Notes: a model not told the origin generated them from the sequence alone. 64,000 bases of DNA from Selenobaculum gibii (GCF_030273445.1 NZ_CP120678.1:87501-151500); one strand, 5' to 3'; positions 1 through 10,241 are shown, counted from the first letter of the stretch. Translations and numbers: made by a program.

Positions 1-1771
<1,771 letters not shown>

Positions 1772-1827
1772 AAAGCAGAGAGCCAATATACCATGAGCGA
1801 AAGCGAATGAAGTAGATTGAGCGAATC

Positions 1828-1892
1828 GCTTTACTCCGAGCGTAAAGAAATGGAGCGAGTGAGTTTCATATCTAAGCGAAGCGGAGTAAAGC
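1828..1892 (+). repeat. Inverted repeat in the 23S-5S spacer
   Basis: GCTTTACTCCG at 1828-1838 pairs perfectly with CGGAGTAAAGC at 1882-1892. The region between and around them is rich in GAGCGAA/GCGAATG-like words. The spacer (1772-1979) holds no tRNA gene that I can see. The stem probably folds in the rRNA precursor and may serve RNase processing; that role is inference. Confidence 0.6.
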
Positions 1893-1979
1893 AAGAATAA
1901 AATGTAGTTAAGATTAATTTCAATTCTTCTGTATAGTTTTGAAGGAACATATCTAAAAAGAAAGTTCACTTCAAAAGAA

Positions 1980-2095
1980 TCTGGTGTCGATAGCTATAGG
2001 GTACCACCTGTTCCCATACCGAACACAGTAGTTAAGCCTATACACGCCGAAAGTACTTGGATGGAAACGTCCTGGGAGGTTAGGTAGATGCCAGT
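1980..2095 (+). rRNA. 5S ribosomal RNA
   Basis: The length is about 116 nt. It has the 5S signature CCCATACCGAACACAG near 2015-2030 followed by GAAGTTAAG-like sequence (here GTAGTTAAGCC). The terminal helix TCTGGT/GCCAG closes start and end. It follows the 23S gene by about 210 bp and ends just before a strong terminator, so it is the last gene of the rRNA operon. The ends are set by the terminal helix, plus or minus two bases. Confidence 0.95.
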
Positions 2096-2102
2096 TTTGT
2101 TT

Positions 2103-2128
2103 AGCACTCACTTTGGTGAGTGCTTTTT
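2103..2128 (+). terminator. Rho-independent terminator of the rRNA operon
   Basis: AGCACTCAC at 2103-2111 pairs with GTGAGTGCT at 2116-2124 around a four-base loop and is followed by a T-run. It sits directly after 5S rRNA. Confidence 0.93.
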
Positions 2129-2178
2129 CGTTATTAAGATCGAAACGGCTGAAGTTTTTATTAAAAGGGTATGCAAGT

Positions 2179-2421
2179 TTATTTTTCAAGGTTAATATCA
2201 ATTACATCATCGTCTAAAGAATCATTATTATTTCTACCTAGGATGAATACTTCTTTGGTCGAGATTGAATTATCCTCCTCGTTCATTGTATTTGTGTTAA
2301 TGAAATCCTCTGTGTAATCTTCATCAGAAATATCATTAGAAAAGCTAATTGCAGCAGTAATTATAATTATTATTCCTCCGATAAGCAAACTTACTAAAAT
2401 AAATTTTAATAGATTTTTCAT
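2179..2421 (-). CDS. Small N-terminally anchored acidic protein, unknown function
   Basis: This is an 80-residue protein. Residues 5-28 form one hydrophobic segment rich in Ile and Leu, after MKN and a single Lys. The rest is strongly acidic and Asn-rich (NDISDEDYTEDF, LDDDVIDINLE). A strong ribosome site, AAGGAGG, lies about 9 bases before the ATG on the minus strand, so the gene is probably real despite its size. The most likely topology is a signal anchor or uncleaved signal with an acidic tail outside the cytoplasm. I recognise no family. It stands alone between the 5S terminator and mqnE and has no obvious partner. Confidence 0.62.
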   Translation of the reverse strand: MKNLLKFILVSLLIGGIIIIITAAISFSNDISDEDYTEDFINTNTMNEEDNSISTKEVFILGRNNNDSLDDDVIDINLEK

Positions 2422-2674
2422 TTGAATTTTCCTCCTTAAATTAAAATTCTATAATTGCATTATTTATAAAATTTTAGTATTAATTATTAATGTAGCCCCA
2501 AAGTATAGTAATTTTAATAAAAAATTATGCTTATTTTCGAAATTTTATTTCTAACTTTATCTTAATGTTAATAAAATTTTTATTCATTTCCGTAAAGGTT
2601 GTGTATAAATGTTAAATCATGTAGAATGATATAGTTGAGGAAGATTGTTCATTGTATACAAAGGAGTGCTTTAG

Positions 2675-3760
2675 GTGACTGAAACTTTACAAGAAATTGA
2701 GAAAAAAGTATTACAAGGAATTAGATTATCCCGTGAAGATGGAATTGCTTTATATAAATGTAATGATTTAGCTTGGTTGGGCTATTTGGCAGATATAGTG
2801 AGAAAACGCATAAGTGGAGATTATGTTTATTATAATGTGAATCGTCATGTGAATTTAACGAATATATGTGCTGCACGTTGTAAGTTTTGCGCATTTGGAC
2901 GCGATTCAGATAGCAGCGGGGCATATGCCTTAACGAAAAAAGAGGTTCTTGATATGATTGAAAAATCAGCAAAGGATCCCGACTTGCGAAATCTACATAT
3001 TGTAAGTGGACTCCATCCGGATTGGCCTTTTGAGTATTATGTAGATATTATTCGTTCTATTAAGGAACGGTTTCCTAAATTACATTTGAAAGGTTTTACA
3101 GGTGTTGAAATTACTCATTTTGCAAAAATATCTGGTAAATCAATTCGCCAAGTACTGAAGGAGTTAATTGATGCAGGAATTGAAGCAATGCCAGGCGGTG
3201 GTGCTGAAATCTTATCTGATAGGGTACGCGATGCATTATGTCCTAAAAAAGCGACGGCAGAGGAATGGATGGAAGTTGCACAGACTGCTCACGAATTAGG
3301 AATTAAAACGAATGCAAGTATGTTGTATGGTCATATAGAGACGATTGAAGAAAGAATTGATCATTTAATTAGATTGCGTGATTTGCAAGATAAAACGAAT
3401 GGGTTTCAAACGTTTATCTGTTTTCCTTTTCACCCAGAGAATACAGAACTAGAGTCAGAAATTTCTCGCACGAATGTTTGGGATGATTTAAAAACAATGG
3501 CAATTTCAAGGCTGATGCTTGATAATTTTAAAAATATTAAAGCGTATTGGGTCATGTTAACTTTGCCAATTGCGCAATTGGCACTTGGATTTGGAGCAAA
3601 TGATATTGATGGAACAATAAAAGAGGAGCGGATTATGCATGCGGCAGGTGCAAAATCTAGTAAAGCTCTTACACAAGAAAAACTTGTGGAAACAATTAAA
3701 CAAAGTGGGCGCATTGCAGCCGAGTGTGACTGTAATTTTAATATTATTCGCTTGCTATAA
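2675..3760 (+). CDS. mqnE: Aminofutalosine synthase MqnE-like (radical SAM)
   Basis: The family joins SAM-derived adenosyl radical to an enolpyruvyl-benzoate intermediate to give aminofutalosine in the futalosine route to menaquinone. The 361-residue length is usual for it. The radical-SAM cluster motif CX3CX2C is C65, C69 and C72 in CAARCKFC, followed by the HIVSGLHPDWPFEYY segment typical of the MqnE/MqnC/CofH group. LKGFTGVEITHFAK and MPGGGAEILSDRVR are also characteristic. The start is GTG at 2675, eight bases behind AAGGAG. MqnC is the closest alternative, but the N-terminal half and the LHPDWPF stretch favour MqnE. It is not in an operon here; the other mqn genes are not in the window. 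A menaquinol-fed cytochrome bd is encoded at 54944. Confidence 0.85.
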   Translation: MTETLQEIEKKVLQGIRLSREDGIALYKCNDLAWLGYLADIVRKRISGDYVYYNVNRHVNLTNICAARCKFCAFGRDSDSSGAYALTKKEVLDMIEKSAKDPDLRNLHIVSGLHPDWPFEYYVDIIRSIKERFPKLHLKGFTGVEITHFAKISGKSIRQVLKELIDAGIEAMPGGGAEILSDRVRDALCPKKATAEEWMEVAQTAHELGIKTNASMLYGHIETIEERIDHLIRLRDLQDKTNGFQTFICFPFHPENTELESEISRTNVWDDLKTMAISRLMLDNFKNIKAYWVMLTLPIAQLALGFGANDIDGTIKEERIMHAAGAKSSKALTQEKLVETIKQSGRIAAECDCNFNIIRLL

Positions 3761-3828
3761 AAGGCTATGGGTTAAGGCCTTTGATTTTGGTTGGATTGTT
3801 TTTTATTAGAAGAATAGGCTAGTCATCG

Positions 3829-3868
3829 AAAAAAAATGATTCTTGCATAAGCAAGAATCATTTTTTTT
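3829..3868. terminator. Bidirectional-looking terminator after mqnE
   Basis: An 18-bp perfect inverted repeat (arms 3829-3846 and 3851-3868) has eight As on the left end and eight Ts on the right, with loop ATAA. It separates mqnE from the metal ATPase promoter. Confidence 0.88.
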
Positions 3869-3902
3869 CATAAGATAAATTAAAAGAGTAATAATATTGA
3901 GG

Positions 3903-3966
3903 TTGACATTTATATATCAATATGATATTAATATATATGAATATATAATCATATGAATGATTATAT
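3903..3966 (+). promoter_or_regulatory. Promoter and ArsR/SmtB-type operator of the metal ATPase
   Basis: TTGACA at 3903-3908 and TATTAA at 3926-3931 are spaced 17 bp, a near-consensus sigma-A promoter. Just downstream lies an inverted repeat with 9-bp arms, ATATAATCA (3943-3951) and TGATTATAT (3958-3966), separated by 6 bp. This covers the expected transcription start and initial transcribed region. The layout matches repression by an ArsR/SmtB dimer. The candidate regulator is encoded at 6878-7210. That this regulator binds here is inference. Confidence 0.75.
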
Positions 3967-3987
3967 GAATAATATTGGAGGTGACTT

Positions 3988-6090
3988 ATGACAAGTATAT
4001 ATTTATTAAAAAATTTAGATTGTGCAAATTGCGCTGCTAAAATAGAGGCAAAACTAAATCGTATGCCCGAAATTAAACGTGCCATAATTACATTTGCGAC
4101 GAAGCAAATGGAGATTGAATTTACGAACGATATAGTAGAGTTAGAAAGAATTCAGAAGATTTGTCAATCGATAGAATCAGATATTCAAGTAACTGATAAA
4201 ATCACGGGTATAAAAGTAAAGCCAGAAGAAAAGTCGTGGATAAAGCAGCGCGCTTTATGGGAACTTATTTTTGGTGGAAGCATTTTTCTAGTAGCTTTTT
4301 TATGGGGAACATTAGAAGAATCTTATAAGATTACTTTATTTGTTTTAGCATATGTAATTTTAGGTGGTAAAATTGTTTTAACTGCGGGTAAAAATTTACT
4401 TCGTGGGCATGTGTTTGACGAAAATTTTTTAATGAGTATTGCGACTTTAGGTGCTTTTGCTATCCAAGAGTATCCAGAAGCAGTAGGCGTTATGCTATTT
4501 TATCGCATTGGTGAGTTTTTTGAAGAATGTGCAGTAGAGAAAAGCAGACGGCAGATTATGCAAGCGGTTGATTTAAGACCAGATGTAGTAACTAGGTTAT
4601 CCGGTGGAAAAGAGGAAATAATTGAAGCGAATGCAGCGCAGATAGATGATATTCTTTTAGTAAAAGCTGGTGAGCGCATCCCTTTGGATGGAGTTGTTCA
4701 GCAAGGCGAAAGTCGCGTAGATACGGCACCTGTTACAGGAGAGCCGATCCCAGTAAAAGTAGCTATTGGTGATGAAGTTATATCAGGATGTATTAATACG
4801 TCGGGATTACTTCAAATTAGAGTAAAAAATACGTTGGCAAATTCAATGGTTACACGTATTTTAGATTCTGTAGAGCATGCAGCTGCAAATAAGCCTAAAG
4901 TTGATCGTTTTATTACAAAATTTGCAAGAGTTTATACACCAATCGTGGTGATGATTGCAATTTTTACGGCAATCGTTCCTTCTCTTTTTACGGGAAATTG
5001 GGAGCATTGGATTTATACTGCGTTAACGTTTTTAGTTATTAGTTGTCCTTGTGCTTTAGTATTAAGTGTTCCATTGACTTTTTTTGCTGGTATTGGTGCG
5101 GGAGCCAAACGTGGGATTTTGTTTAAGGGTGGTTCGGTTTTGGAAAGCCTAAAGCGGTGTAAAGCAATTGTGATGGATAAAACGGGCACAATTACGGAAG
5201 GAAAGTTTGCTGTACGCGAGATTGCTGTGTTTGGGACTTTCAAGGAAAACGAGGTCTTAGCATTATGTGCATCTTTAGAAACAGCATCTACGCATCCAAT
5301 TGGAGTTAGTATTGTCGCTGAAGCAAAGGCAAGAAATTTAACTTTTGAAGAGATTCAAAATGTTGAAGAACTTTCGGGAAAGGGAATCAAAGGGGATACT
5401 GTAAAAGGGCAAGTCTTATGTGGAAGCAGAAGCTTTCTAGTGGGAATGCAGATTGATGTGCCTGAATATCAAGGCCAAGGTATTGGTACAGAGGTATTCA
5501 TTGCTTTAGATAAAAGGGTGATAGGTTGTTTGTTTATCGCAGATAAAATGAAATCGGATGCTATTTACACGATAAAGCAGTTAAAGAAAAAAATGTTACA
5601 CACCTTTATTTTGACGGGGGATCAGGAAAAGAGTGCCGAAAAGATTGCCAAAGCAGTAGGTGTAGATGGCTATTATGCCAAGTTATTGCCGGAAGAAAAA
5701 CTTAATCGTTTAATTGAATTAAGAGAAAAATATGATAGAGTGATGTTTGTTGGTGATGGAATCAACGATGCACCTGTACTTGCTGGAGCGGATGTAGGAG
5801 CCGCGATGGGAAGCGGTGCTGATGCTGCAATTGAGGCGGCGGATATTGTCTTTATGAATTCTAGATTAAGTGGAATCCATCATGCGATTGAAATTGCTCA
5901 TAAGACCGGAAAAATTGCAAAACAAAATGTTGTATTTGCTTTAGGTGTTAAAATTTTAATTATGATTTTAGGGTTAGCAGGTTTTGCGTCTATGTGGCTG
6001 GCAGTGTTTGCAGATAGTGGTGTAGCGATGCTTTGCGTAGTGAATGCCATTCGTATTTTATATGAAAAAGAAGAAAAGTCCGATTTTTAA
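3988..6090 (+). CDS. Zn/Cd/Pb-type P1B ATPase (heavy-metal exporter)
   Basis: This 700-residue inner-membrane pump is predicted to use ATP to export divalent soft metals. An N-terminal HMA domain carries the metal-binding CxxC (C12 and C15 in LDCANCA). The membrane metal site is CPC at 353-355, followed in the same segment by ALVLS, as in ZntA/CadA. The phosphorylated Asp is D397 in DKTGTIT. The STHPIG (HP) motif and the GDGINDAP hinge are present. The start is ATG at 3988 behind GGAGG. The operator upstream and an ArsR-type gene 0.8 kb downstream (opposite strand) form the usual regulator-pump pair. The regulator lacks the cysteines used by Cd/Pb sensors, which favours Zn as the signal. ZntA and CadA are the closest named relatives; substrate specificity cannot be settled from sequence alone. 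Confidence 0.93.
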   Translation: MTSIYLLKNLDCANCAAKIEAKLNRMPEIKRAIITFATKQMEIEFTNDIVELERIQKICQSIESDIQVTDKITGIKVKPEEKSWIKQRALWELIFGGSIFLVAFLWGTLEESYKITLFVLAYVILGGKIVLTAGKNLLRGHVFDENFLMSIATLGAFAIQEYPEAVGVMLFYRIGEFFEECAVEKSRRQIMQAVDLRPDVVTRLSGGKEEIIEANAAQIDDILLVKAGERIPLDGVVQQGESRVDTAPVTGEPIPVKVAIGDEVISGCINTSGLLQIRVKNTLANSMVTRILDSVEHAAANKPKVDRFITKFARVYTPIVVMIAIFTAIVPSLFTGNWEHWIYTALTFLVISCPCALVLSVPLTFFAGIGAGAKRGILFKGGSVLESLKRCKAIVMDKTGTITEGKFAVREIAVFGTFKENEVLALCASLETASTHPIGVSIVAEAKARNLTFEEIQNVEELSGKGIKGDTVKGQVLCGSRSFLVGMQIDVPEYQGQGIGTEVFIALDKRVIGCLFIADKMKSDAIYTIKQLKKKMLHTFILTGDQEKSAEKIAKAVGVDGYYAKLLPEEKLNRLIELREKYDRVMFVGDGINDAPVLAGADVGAAMGSGADAAIEAADIVFMNSRLSGIHHAIEIAHKTGKIAKQNVVFALGVKILIMILGLAGFASMWLAVFADSGVAMLCVVNAIRILYEKEEKSDF

Positions 6091-6104
6091 AATCGGACTT
6101 TTTT
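6074..6104. terminator. Terminator overlapping the ATPase stop codon, shared by convergent genes
   Basis: Arms at 6074-6086 and 6090-6102 (AAAAGTCCGATTT / AAATCGGACTTTT) form a 13-bp stem with T-runs on both strands. The stem contains the ATPase TAA and ends at the stop of the minus-strand gene 6103-6858, so one hairpin serves both. Confidence 0.88.
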
Positions 6105-6858
6105 ATTTTAAAATACATTTTGCACCAATGTAGCGTGGCTGCCAATAGGGATCATTTAGCTTATCAATGCGTACGCCTTTACTGGAAGAAGTATGAATAA
6201 ACTGTCCATTGCCTATATACAGTCCACAGTGTGAGACTCCAGATTCATAGGTCGTAAAGAAAACTAAATCACCCACTTGGAGACTTTTCTTATTGACTTG
6301 TTTGCCTATTTTATATTGATCATCTGCTGTTCTTGGTAGGTTTATTTTATGTTCGGCGAAAACATACTGAAGATAGCCAGAACAATCAAAGCCTTTTGGT
6401 GTTGTTCCACCAAATTTATAAGGAACGCCGATGTATTGTTTTGCTGTAGAAATTATTGCATTAGCGTTATTTCTTGATCCCTCAATTACTGGATTGGAAT
6501 CGGGGAGATTAGGTAATGGCGTGACAACGCTTGGAAGCTTATCTATTTTTCTAGTTTTCAACGCCCACTCAATCGCTTTCCAAGTGGAATCATCGACGAC
6601 TCCATTTGATTTTAGTTTATGATCGCGCTGAAAATTTTTAACAGCGTAATGTGTATCAGCTGCAAATTTTCCACGGGGGTCTTTAATCGAATAGCTAAGA
6701 GCAATTAATTTTTGTTGGAGTATTGTTACATCATTGCCTTTAGCGTTTACACGCAGTGTTGGAGCTGCATAAGCGGGGACTGTTGCTAATAGAAATAAAA
6801 AGGCGAGTAATAAGATGCAATATTGTTTTTTCCTAGCAATAAAATGCAATTTATGCAT
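6103..6858 (-). CDS. Secreted NlpC/P60 peptidoglycan endopeptidase with PG-binding domain
   Basis: This 251-residue protein is predicted to be exported and to cut peptide stems of peptidoglycan. A signal peptide spans residues 1-31 (cleavage near AYA-AP). A PG_binding_1-like repeat covers about 33-100 (VTILQQKLIAL, ADTHYAVKNFQRDHKL), followed by a Pro-rich linker. The NlpC/P60 catalytic domain is about 133-251, with catalytic C159 (GFDCSGY), H210 (VSHCGLYIG) and the third polar residue H222 (FIHTSSS). The gene lies 19 bp behind the arsR gene on the same strand, so the two may be cotranscribed. The ribosome site (AAGGATG) is only moderate. No outer-membrane lipobox is seen, so a periplasmic location is likely in a diderm host. 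Confidence 0.92.
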   Translation of the reverse strand: MHKLHFIARKKQYCILLLAFLFLLATVPAYAAPTLRVNAKGNDVTILQQKLIALSYSIKDPRGKFAADTHYAVKNFQRDHKLKSNGVVDDSTWKAIEWALKTRKIDKLPSVVTPLPNLPDSNPVIEGSRNNANAIISTAKQYIGVPYKFGGTTPKGFDCSGYLQYVFAEHKINLPRTADDQYKIGKQVNKKSLQVGDLVFFTTYESGVSHCGLYIGNGQFIHTSSSKGVRIDKLNDPYWQPRYIGAKCILK

Positions 6859-6877
6859 GCGATTTGTTCACATCCTT

Positions 6878-7210
6878 TTAACGGTGGGATATATGTTCTA
6901 ACCCTTCATTCATTAAACTAACAACATGATCATCATCGAGAGAGTACCAGGCCTCTTTACCCTCCTTGCGATATTTAACAAGTCTAGCACTTCGAAGAAC
7001 ACGCAATTGGTGAGAAATTGCAGATTGTCCCATTTCTAACGTTGTCGCGATATCACTTACGCGCATTTCTTGTTGGGTCAACAGATTTAGTAATTTGATT
7101 CTAGTTGAATCACCGAGAATTTTAAATGTATCAGCAAGTTGGTTACTAATTTCATCAGGTAGCAGATTTAATTTATCTGAACTCGGTTGTTTATTCATAT
7201 CAATAGTCAT
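6878..7210 (-). CDS. ArsR/SmtB-family metal-sensing repressor, CzrA-type alpha-5 zinc site
   Basis: This is a 110-residue winged-helix repressor. The recognition helix region is VSDIATTLEMGQSAISHQLRVL (51-72). The last helix contains D93-x-H95-x10-H106-x2-H109, the exact D-x-H-x10-H-x2-H spacing of the alpha-5 Zn/Co site in CzrA and SmtB. The alpha-3 ELCVCD motif that binds Cd and Pb in CadC is replaced by EMRVSD, so no thiolate site is present. The start ATG at 7210 follows AGGAGG. By position it should control the ATPase at 3988 and itself. It is followed by the NlpC/P60 gene. The Zn prediction follows from the family's structural biology; target genes are inference. Confidence 0.9.
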   Translation of the reverse strand: MTIDMNKQPSSDKLNLLPDEISNQLADTFKILGDSTRIKLLNLLTQQEMRVSDIATTLEMGQSAISHQLRVLRSARLVKYRKEGKEAWYSLDDDHVVSLMNEGLEHISHR

Positions 7211-7221
7211 GCAATTCCTCC

Positions 7222-7237
7222 TATAGATAAATCTATA
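7222..7237 (-). promoter_or_regulatory. Palindrome in front of arsR, possible autoregulatory operator
   Basis: TATAGAT (7222-7228) and ATCTATA (7231-7237) are perfect inverted arms around AA, immediately upstream of the arsR ribosome site. The position suits autorepression. The arm sequence differs from the operator at 3943-3966, so the assignment is tentative. Confidence 0.4.
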
Positions 7238-7509
7238 TTATAGTATAAAACAAAAAGATATATTTTGGAAACGATTTATAAAAAATTTGCAAAAAGATTA
7301 CTTTCTTCAAGAAAAGAATAAATTTTATGTCAAAAGGTATTTAAATTTTATTGTCGAAACATAGGAATGAATAGGTAAATTATAGGTGATTAAGATCTGT
7401 TTTCAAGGGGTCTAAGATAATTTTTAAAAAGCTCCGAATGATTTAGTCTGATTTTCATGAGATAAATCAGCAGAATTCCTTATTGTCAGTAGATATGGGT
7501 ATTTTTCTA

Positions 7510-7707
7510 TTGAAATTCAGATTTTTCAAGGGTATGATTATGATGGGATTGCTGTGTATAAGTTAGCAGTAAGTTTTTTGATATGGGAGATATTTTATTG
7601 CAAAAATTCCTGATAGGTAAAACTAAGAATATTAAGCGTAGTTGAAAGGTGTCATAGATTTGCAGGCCCAAGGATAAAATCAGCTGACAAGCGGAAAGGA
7701 GCTAAGA
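7510..7707 (+). promoter_or_regulatory. Promoter and about 160-nt leader of the GCS2-like gene
   Basis: This covers the gene-free stretch between arsR and 7708. TTGAAA (7510-7515) and TATGAT (7533-7538) are spaced 17 bp. The following leader is long. Near its end it can fold GTCA...GATTT (about 7652-7662) with AAATC...TGAC (about 7677-7688) around a GCAGGCCCAAGG loop, just before the ribosome site AAAGGAG. I match it to no known riboswitch class. The part from 7240 to 7500 is AT-rich and shows nothing else I can name. Confidence 0.45.
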
Positions 7708-8955
7708 ATGGATGTACGAGAATTGTTGTATCGGCGCTTTATCGCCCCGATGGAAAGTAAGAAGAATCTAATCAATCGGATTGGAATGGAATTTGCTTAT
7801 CCTTTGGTTTGCTTAGGGAATAAGAGCAATAAAATGATTGTGAAATATCTGTTTGAACAATTAATAAAACGGGGATTTATGCCACTTTATTGTGATAAAA
7901 AAGAGCTAATCGGTGTGGAAAAGAAATTTACTGCACGAATTTTTTTAGATGCTTCTTATAACTGTTTGTCTATAGCATTAGCGCCAATTGTTGCAATTCA
8001 TGAAGCGGATCGCACTTTGCAAGAGGTGTTTAAATTATTTCGCACGATTGTTGAAGAACAGGCGTTGTTAATTGACCAAAGTATTCATCCTTTGCATTAT
8101 TCTTTACCAGCAAATTTTATTGCGGATGATGAATGGATGGCAAAACGTAAATTTATAGAAAAATATTCGCCACAAGATTTTTCTGGCCGTGCAGATTTTT
8201 TCGCTTTTATTACCGCAATAAAAACGCATTTGAATTTCATGCCGCAAGAAATTCCTTATGCGTTTACGGTATTGTCCAAGCTGGATTTCGCTGAACTTTT
8301 TTTATTTGCAAATTCTCCAATACGAACGAAACAAGGTTGGTTTCGTTCGGCGAAATATTATTATTATACGCGAAGTGGACTTGCATTAGCCGGGCTTAGT
8401 GGTTCGATGGATCAATCCTTTCGCTCAATACAAGATGTACTTTTGGATTATGCACAGAGAGGCTTGTTTCTTCGTCGGCGCGAAAATTGTCAATTTTTCA
8501 TCCCCGTAAGATTGGGAGAATATTTTAAAAGGTCAGAGTATGGAGCGATAGAAGAAGACCTTGATTGTTTCTTCAGTTATAAAAATACAGAGCTTGAGCA
8601 GATAGGTACGGTTAAAAGGCAAGTCTCTTGCGTACAGCCGTTTAGTCAAACGTTTGTACCAGTTGCTTTTGTTCGTGGAATCGTTGCTAAACTGGGGCAG
8701 GCAGATGAATTGGTAAAACGATTTTTACGCGATAATCAAATTACATCAAGCAATAATCAACTCTGTGAAATGGCGGCAAGAGGGGTGTTAATTGGGAGTA
8801 GAAATTCTCTATATGAATTCTTGGGTGGCTTATGGCAACTGGCGATTGATAGCGCACGAATGCGTGGTGTAGGGGATGAAGCGTATCTTACTTGTTTTGA
8901 TGAAAAATTTTCCGCCTTGATGAACTGGTATGAAAATAAAATTATGGATAAGTGA
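7708..8955 (+). CDS. GCS2-like (glutamate-cysteine ligase superfamily) protein, tentative
   Basis: This 415-residue cytoplasmic protein has no signal or membrane segment. The N-terminus reads NRIGMEFAYPLV (24-35), resembling the IGxExE-type start of the carboxylate-amine ligase/GCS2 fold. HYSLPANF, and later GTVKRQVSCVQPF, resemble the ELRxxDxQP-type segment of that family. On that basis it may form an amide or gamma-glutamyl bond, but the key acidic residues are not all evident and the match is distant. The ribosome site AAAGGAG precedes ATG 7708. It is monocistronic behind a long leader. No glutathione synthetase gene is adjacent. Treat it as a conserved protein of uncertain substrate; a structural search would decide. 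Confidence 0.5.
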   Translation: MDVRELLYRRFIAPMESKKNLINRIGMEFAYPLVCLGNKSNKMIVKYLFEQLIKRGFMPLYCDKKELIGVEKKFTARIFLDASYNCLSIALAPIVAIHEADRTLQEVFKLFRTIVEEQALLIDQSIHPLHYSLPANFIADDEWMAKRKFIEKYSPQDFSGRADFFAFITAIKTHLNFMPQEIPYAFTVLSKLDFAELFLFANSPIRTKQGWFRSAKYYYYTRSGLALAGLSGSMDQSFRSIQDVLLDYAQRGLFLRRRENCQFFIPVRLGEYFKRSEYGAIEEDLDCFFSYKNTELEQIGTVKRQVSCVQPFSQTFVPVAFVRGIVAKLGQADELVKRFLRDNQITSSNNQLCEMAARGVLIGSRNSLYEFLGGLWQLAIDSARMRGVGDEAYLTCFDEKFSALMNWYENKIMDK

Positions 8956-8994
8956 TGAAAAGATAGACGCGGGATAGAGTATTTTCGGGAAATA

Positions 8995-9010
8995 TTTATC
9001 CGATGGCTAA
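8995..9010 (-). repeat. Copy of a dispersed intergenic motif
   Basis: The reverse complement reads TTAGCCATCGGATAAA, identical in 15 of 16 bases to TTAGTCATCGGATAAA at 54605-54620 and in 13 of 16 to 33135-33150. It lies in the 321-bp gap between 8955 and 9277. That gap otherwise holds an imperfect inverted pair (AACGGAG near 9010, CTCCGTT near 9087) and the two hairpins listed next. Confidence 0.5.
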
Positions 9011-9186
9011 CGGAGTTATTTTGTGAAATAAATGACTTACAAAAGTCAAAAATTTTCGGTCTCTGCTTATAATATCTCCGTTCTTTTCGTCGGAAGTAAA
9101 GATATCGTAAGTCTATGGATTACTTGCTTTTCTTCATAAAGACTTAAGAGCCCTCTTGAATCATCATCGTTTATTTTTATGCAAAA

Positions 9187-9212
9187 AGCATACAGAAGAA
9201 AGACTGTATGCT
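9187..9212. terminator. Hairpin in the gap between converging genes
   Basis: AGCATACAG (9187-9195) pairs with CTGTATGCT (9204-9212). On the minus strand it is followed by a short T-run. It may be a second terminator for the AIM24 gene. Confidence 0.5.
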
Positions 9213-9228
9213 ATCAAGTAAATTTTTG

Positions 9229-9268
9229 AAAATATCCTTTTGTCGATGTTTTGGCAAAAGGATATTTT
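9229..9268. terminator. Strong terminator downstream of the AIM24 gene
   Basis: 14-bp perfect arms (9229-9242 and 9255-9268) are A-rich on the left end and T-rich on the right, so the hairpin can stop transcription from both sides. It lies 9 bp from the minus-strand stop codon at 9277. Confidence 0.85.
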
Positions 9269-9276
9269 TATGTATG

Positions 9277-10122
9277 TTAATCATCGTCATTGTTATCAAA
9301 TAGAGAGCCGATTCCGCCTAAGATTGCGCCGCCGGTTACGACTTTTGCTGCATTACTGCCAAATGAGCCATCACCGGCATTTAAGGGTGTAGGTGGCATT
9401 GCTGCTTGAATTCTGCCGACTAAACGAGAAAATGGAAGAGATTGCAGCCATACTTTCCCTGGACCTTTTAGGTGGGCAAGAAAAAAACCTTCGCCGCCTA
9501 AGAAGGAGGTTTTGATATTTCCAGCACGGATGATATCAAAATTAACGGTAGGTTCAAAAGCAACTAGGCATCCTGTATCCACATGAAGTTCTTCATCTGT
9601 TCTTAGTTCTTTTTCGACAAGCGTACCGCCGGCATGGATGAATGCCATGCCATCCCCTTCGAGTTTTTGCATAATAAAGCCTTCTCCGCCAAATAATCCC
9701 GTCATAATTTTTCTTTGAAAATGTATGCCAATGGAGACCCCTTTAGCCGCACAAAGAAAGCTGTCTTTTTGACAAATAAGTGTGCCGCCTAGCTTTTCTA
9801 ATGATACTGGAATAATATTCCCAGGATAAGGTGCAGAGAAAGAAACTTTGGCTTTTCCCTTACCTCGATGAGTAAACACAGTGATAAACATACTTTCTCC
9901 AGTTAAGACTCTTTTTCCAGCACCGAGTAACCTACCCAAAAAGCTATCACTTTCTTTTGCTGAACCATCACCGAAAATCGTATCCATTTGGATACAACTG
10001 TCCTTGTACATCATTGCACCTGCTTCAGCGACGATGCTTTCGCCAGGATCAAGTTCTACTTCAACGAATTGCATTTCATGGCCGATAATTTTGTAATCTA
10101 CTTCATCTGCACGTTTCATCAT
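9277..10122 (-). CDS. AIM24/TIGR00266-family protein
   Basis: This 281-residue protein consists of the beta-rich AIM24 fold. The sequence shows the family's repeated turns: VELDPGESIVAEAGAMMYK, LTGESMFITVF, FLCAAKGVSIGIHFQRK and GGEGFIMQKLEGDGMAFIHAGG, then a second GGEGFFLAHLKGPGKVWLQSLPF block. The last 40 residues are Gly-rich and end in an acidic DNNDDD tail. No signal peptide is seen. The bacterial family has no settled biochemical role. Start choice: MM at 10122/10119, with AGG-type sequence a few bases before on the minus strand. It is monocistronic, with its own terminator. Confidence 0.88.
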   Translation of the reverse strand: MMKRADEVDYKIIGHEMQFVEVELDPGESIVAEAGAMMYKDSCIQMDTIFGDGSAKESDSFLGRLLGAGKRVLTGESMFITVFTHRGKGKAKVSFSAPYPGNIIPVSLEKLGGTLICQKDSFLCAAKGVSIGIHFQRKIMTGLFGGEGFIMQKLEGDGMAFIHAGGTLVEKELRTDEELHVDTGCLVAFEPTVNFDIIRAGNIKTSFLGGEGFFLAHLKGPGKVWLQSLPFSRLVGRIQAAMPPTPLNAGDGSFGSNAAKVVTGGAILGGIGSLFDNNDDD

Positions 10123-10241
10123 GAAGCCTCCATTCTTTATACATAGGAAATGAATTATTTGTTGTTATATGGTATTATAGCATCATAAAAATAGTTGTGT
10201 AAATTAATTGTGAGTTTTGTATTTGTATAGGAGGGAAGGCT

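Noticed and set aside
1772-1979. tRNA genes in the rRNA spacer
   Set aside because: No cloverleaf, TTC loop or acceptor pairing could be found.
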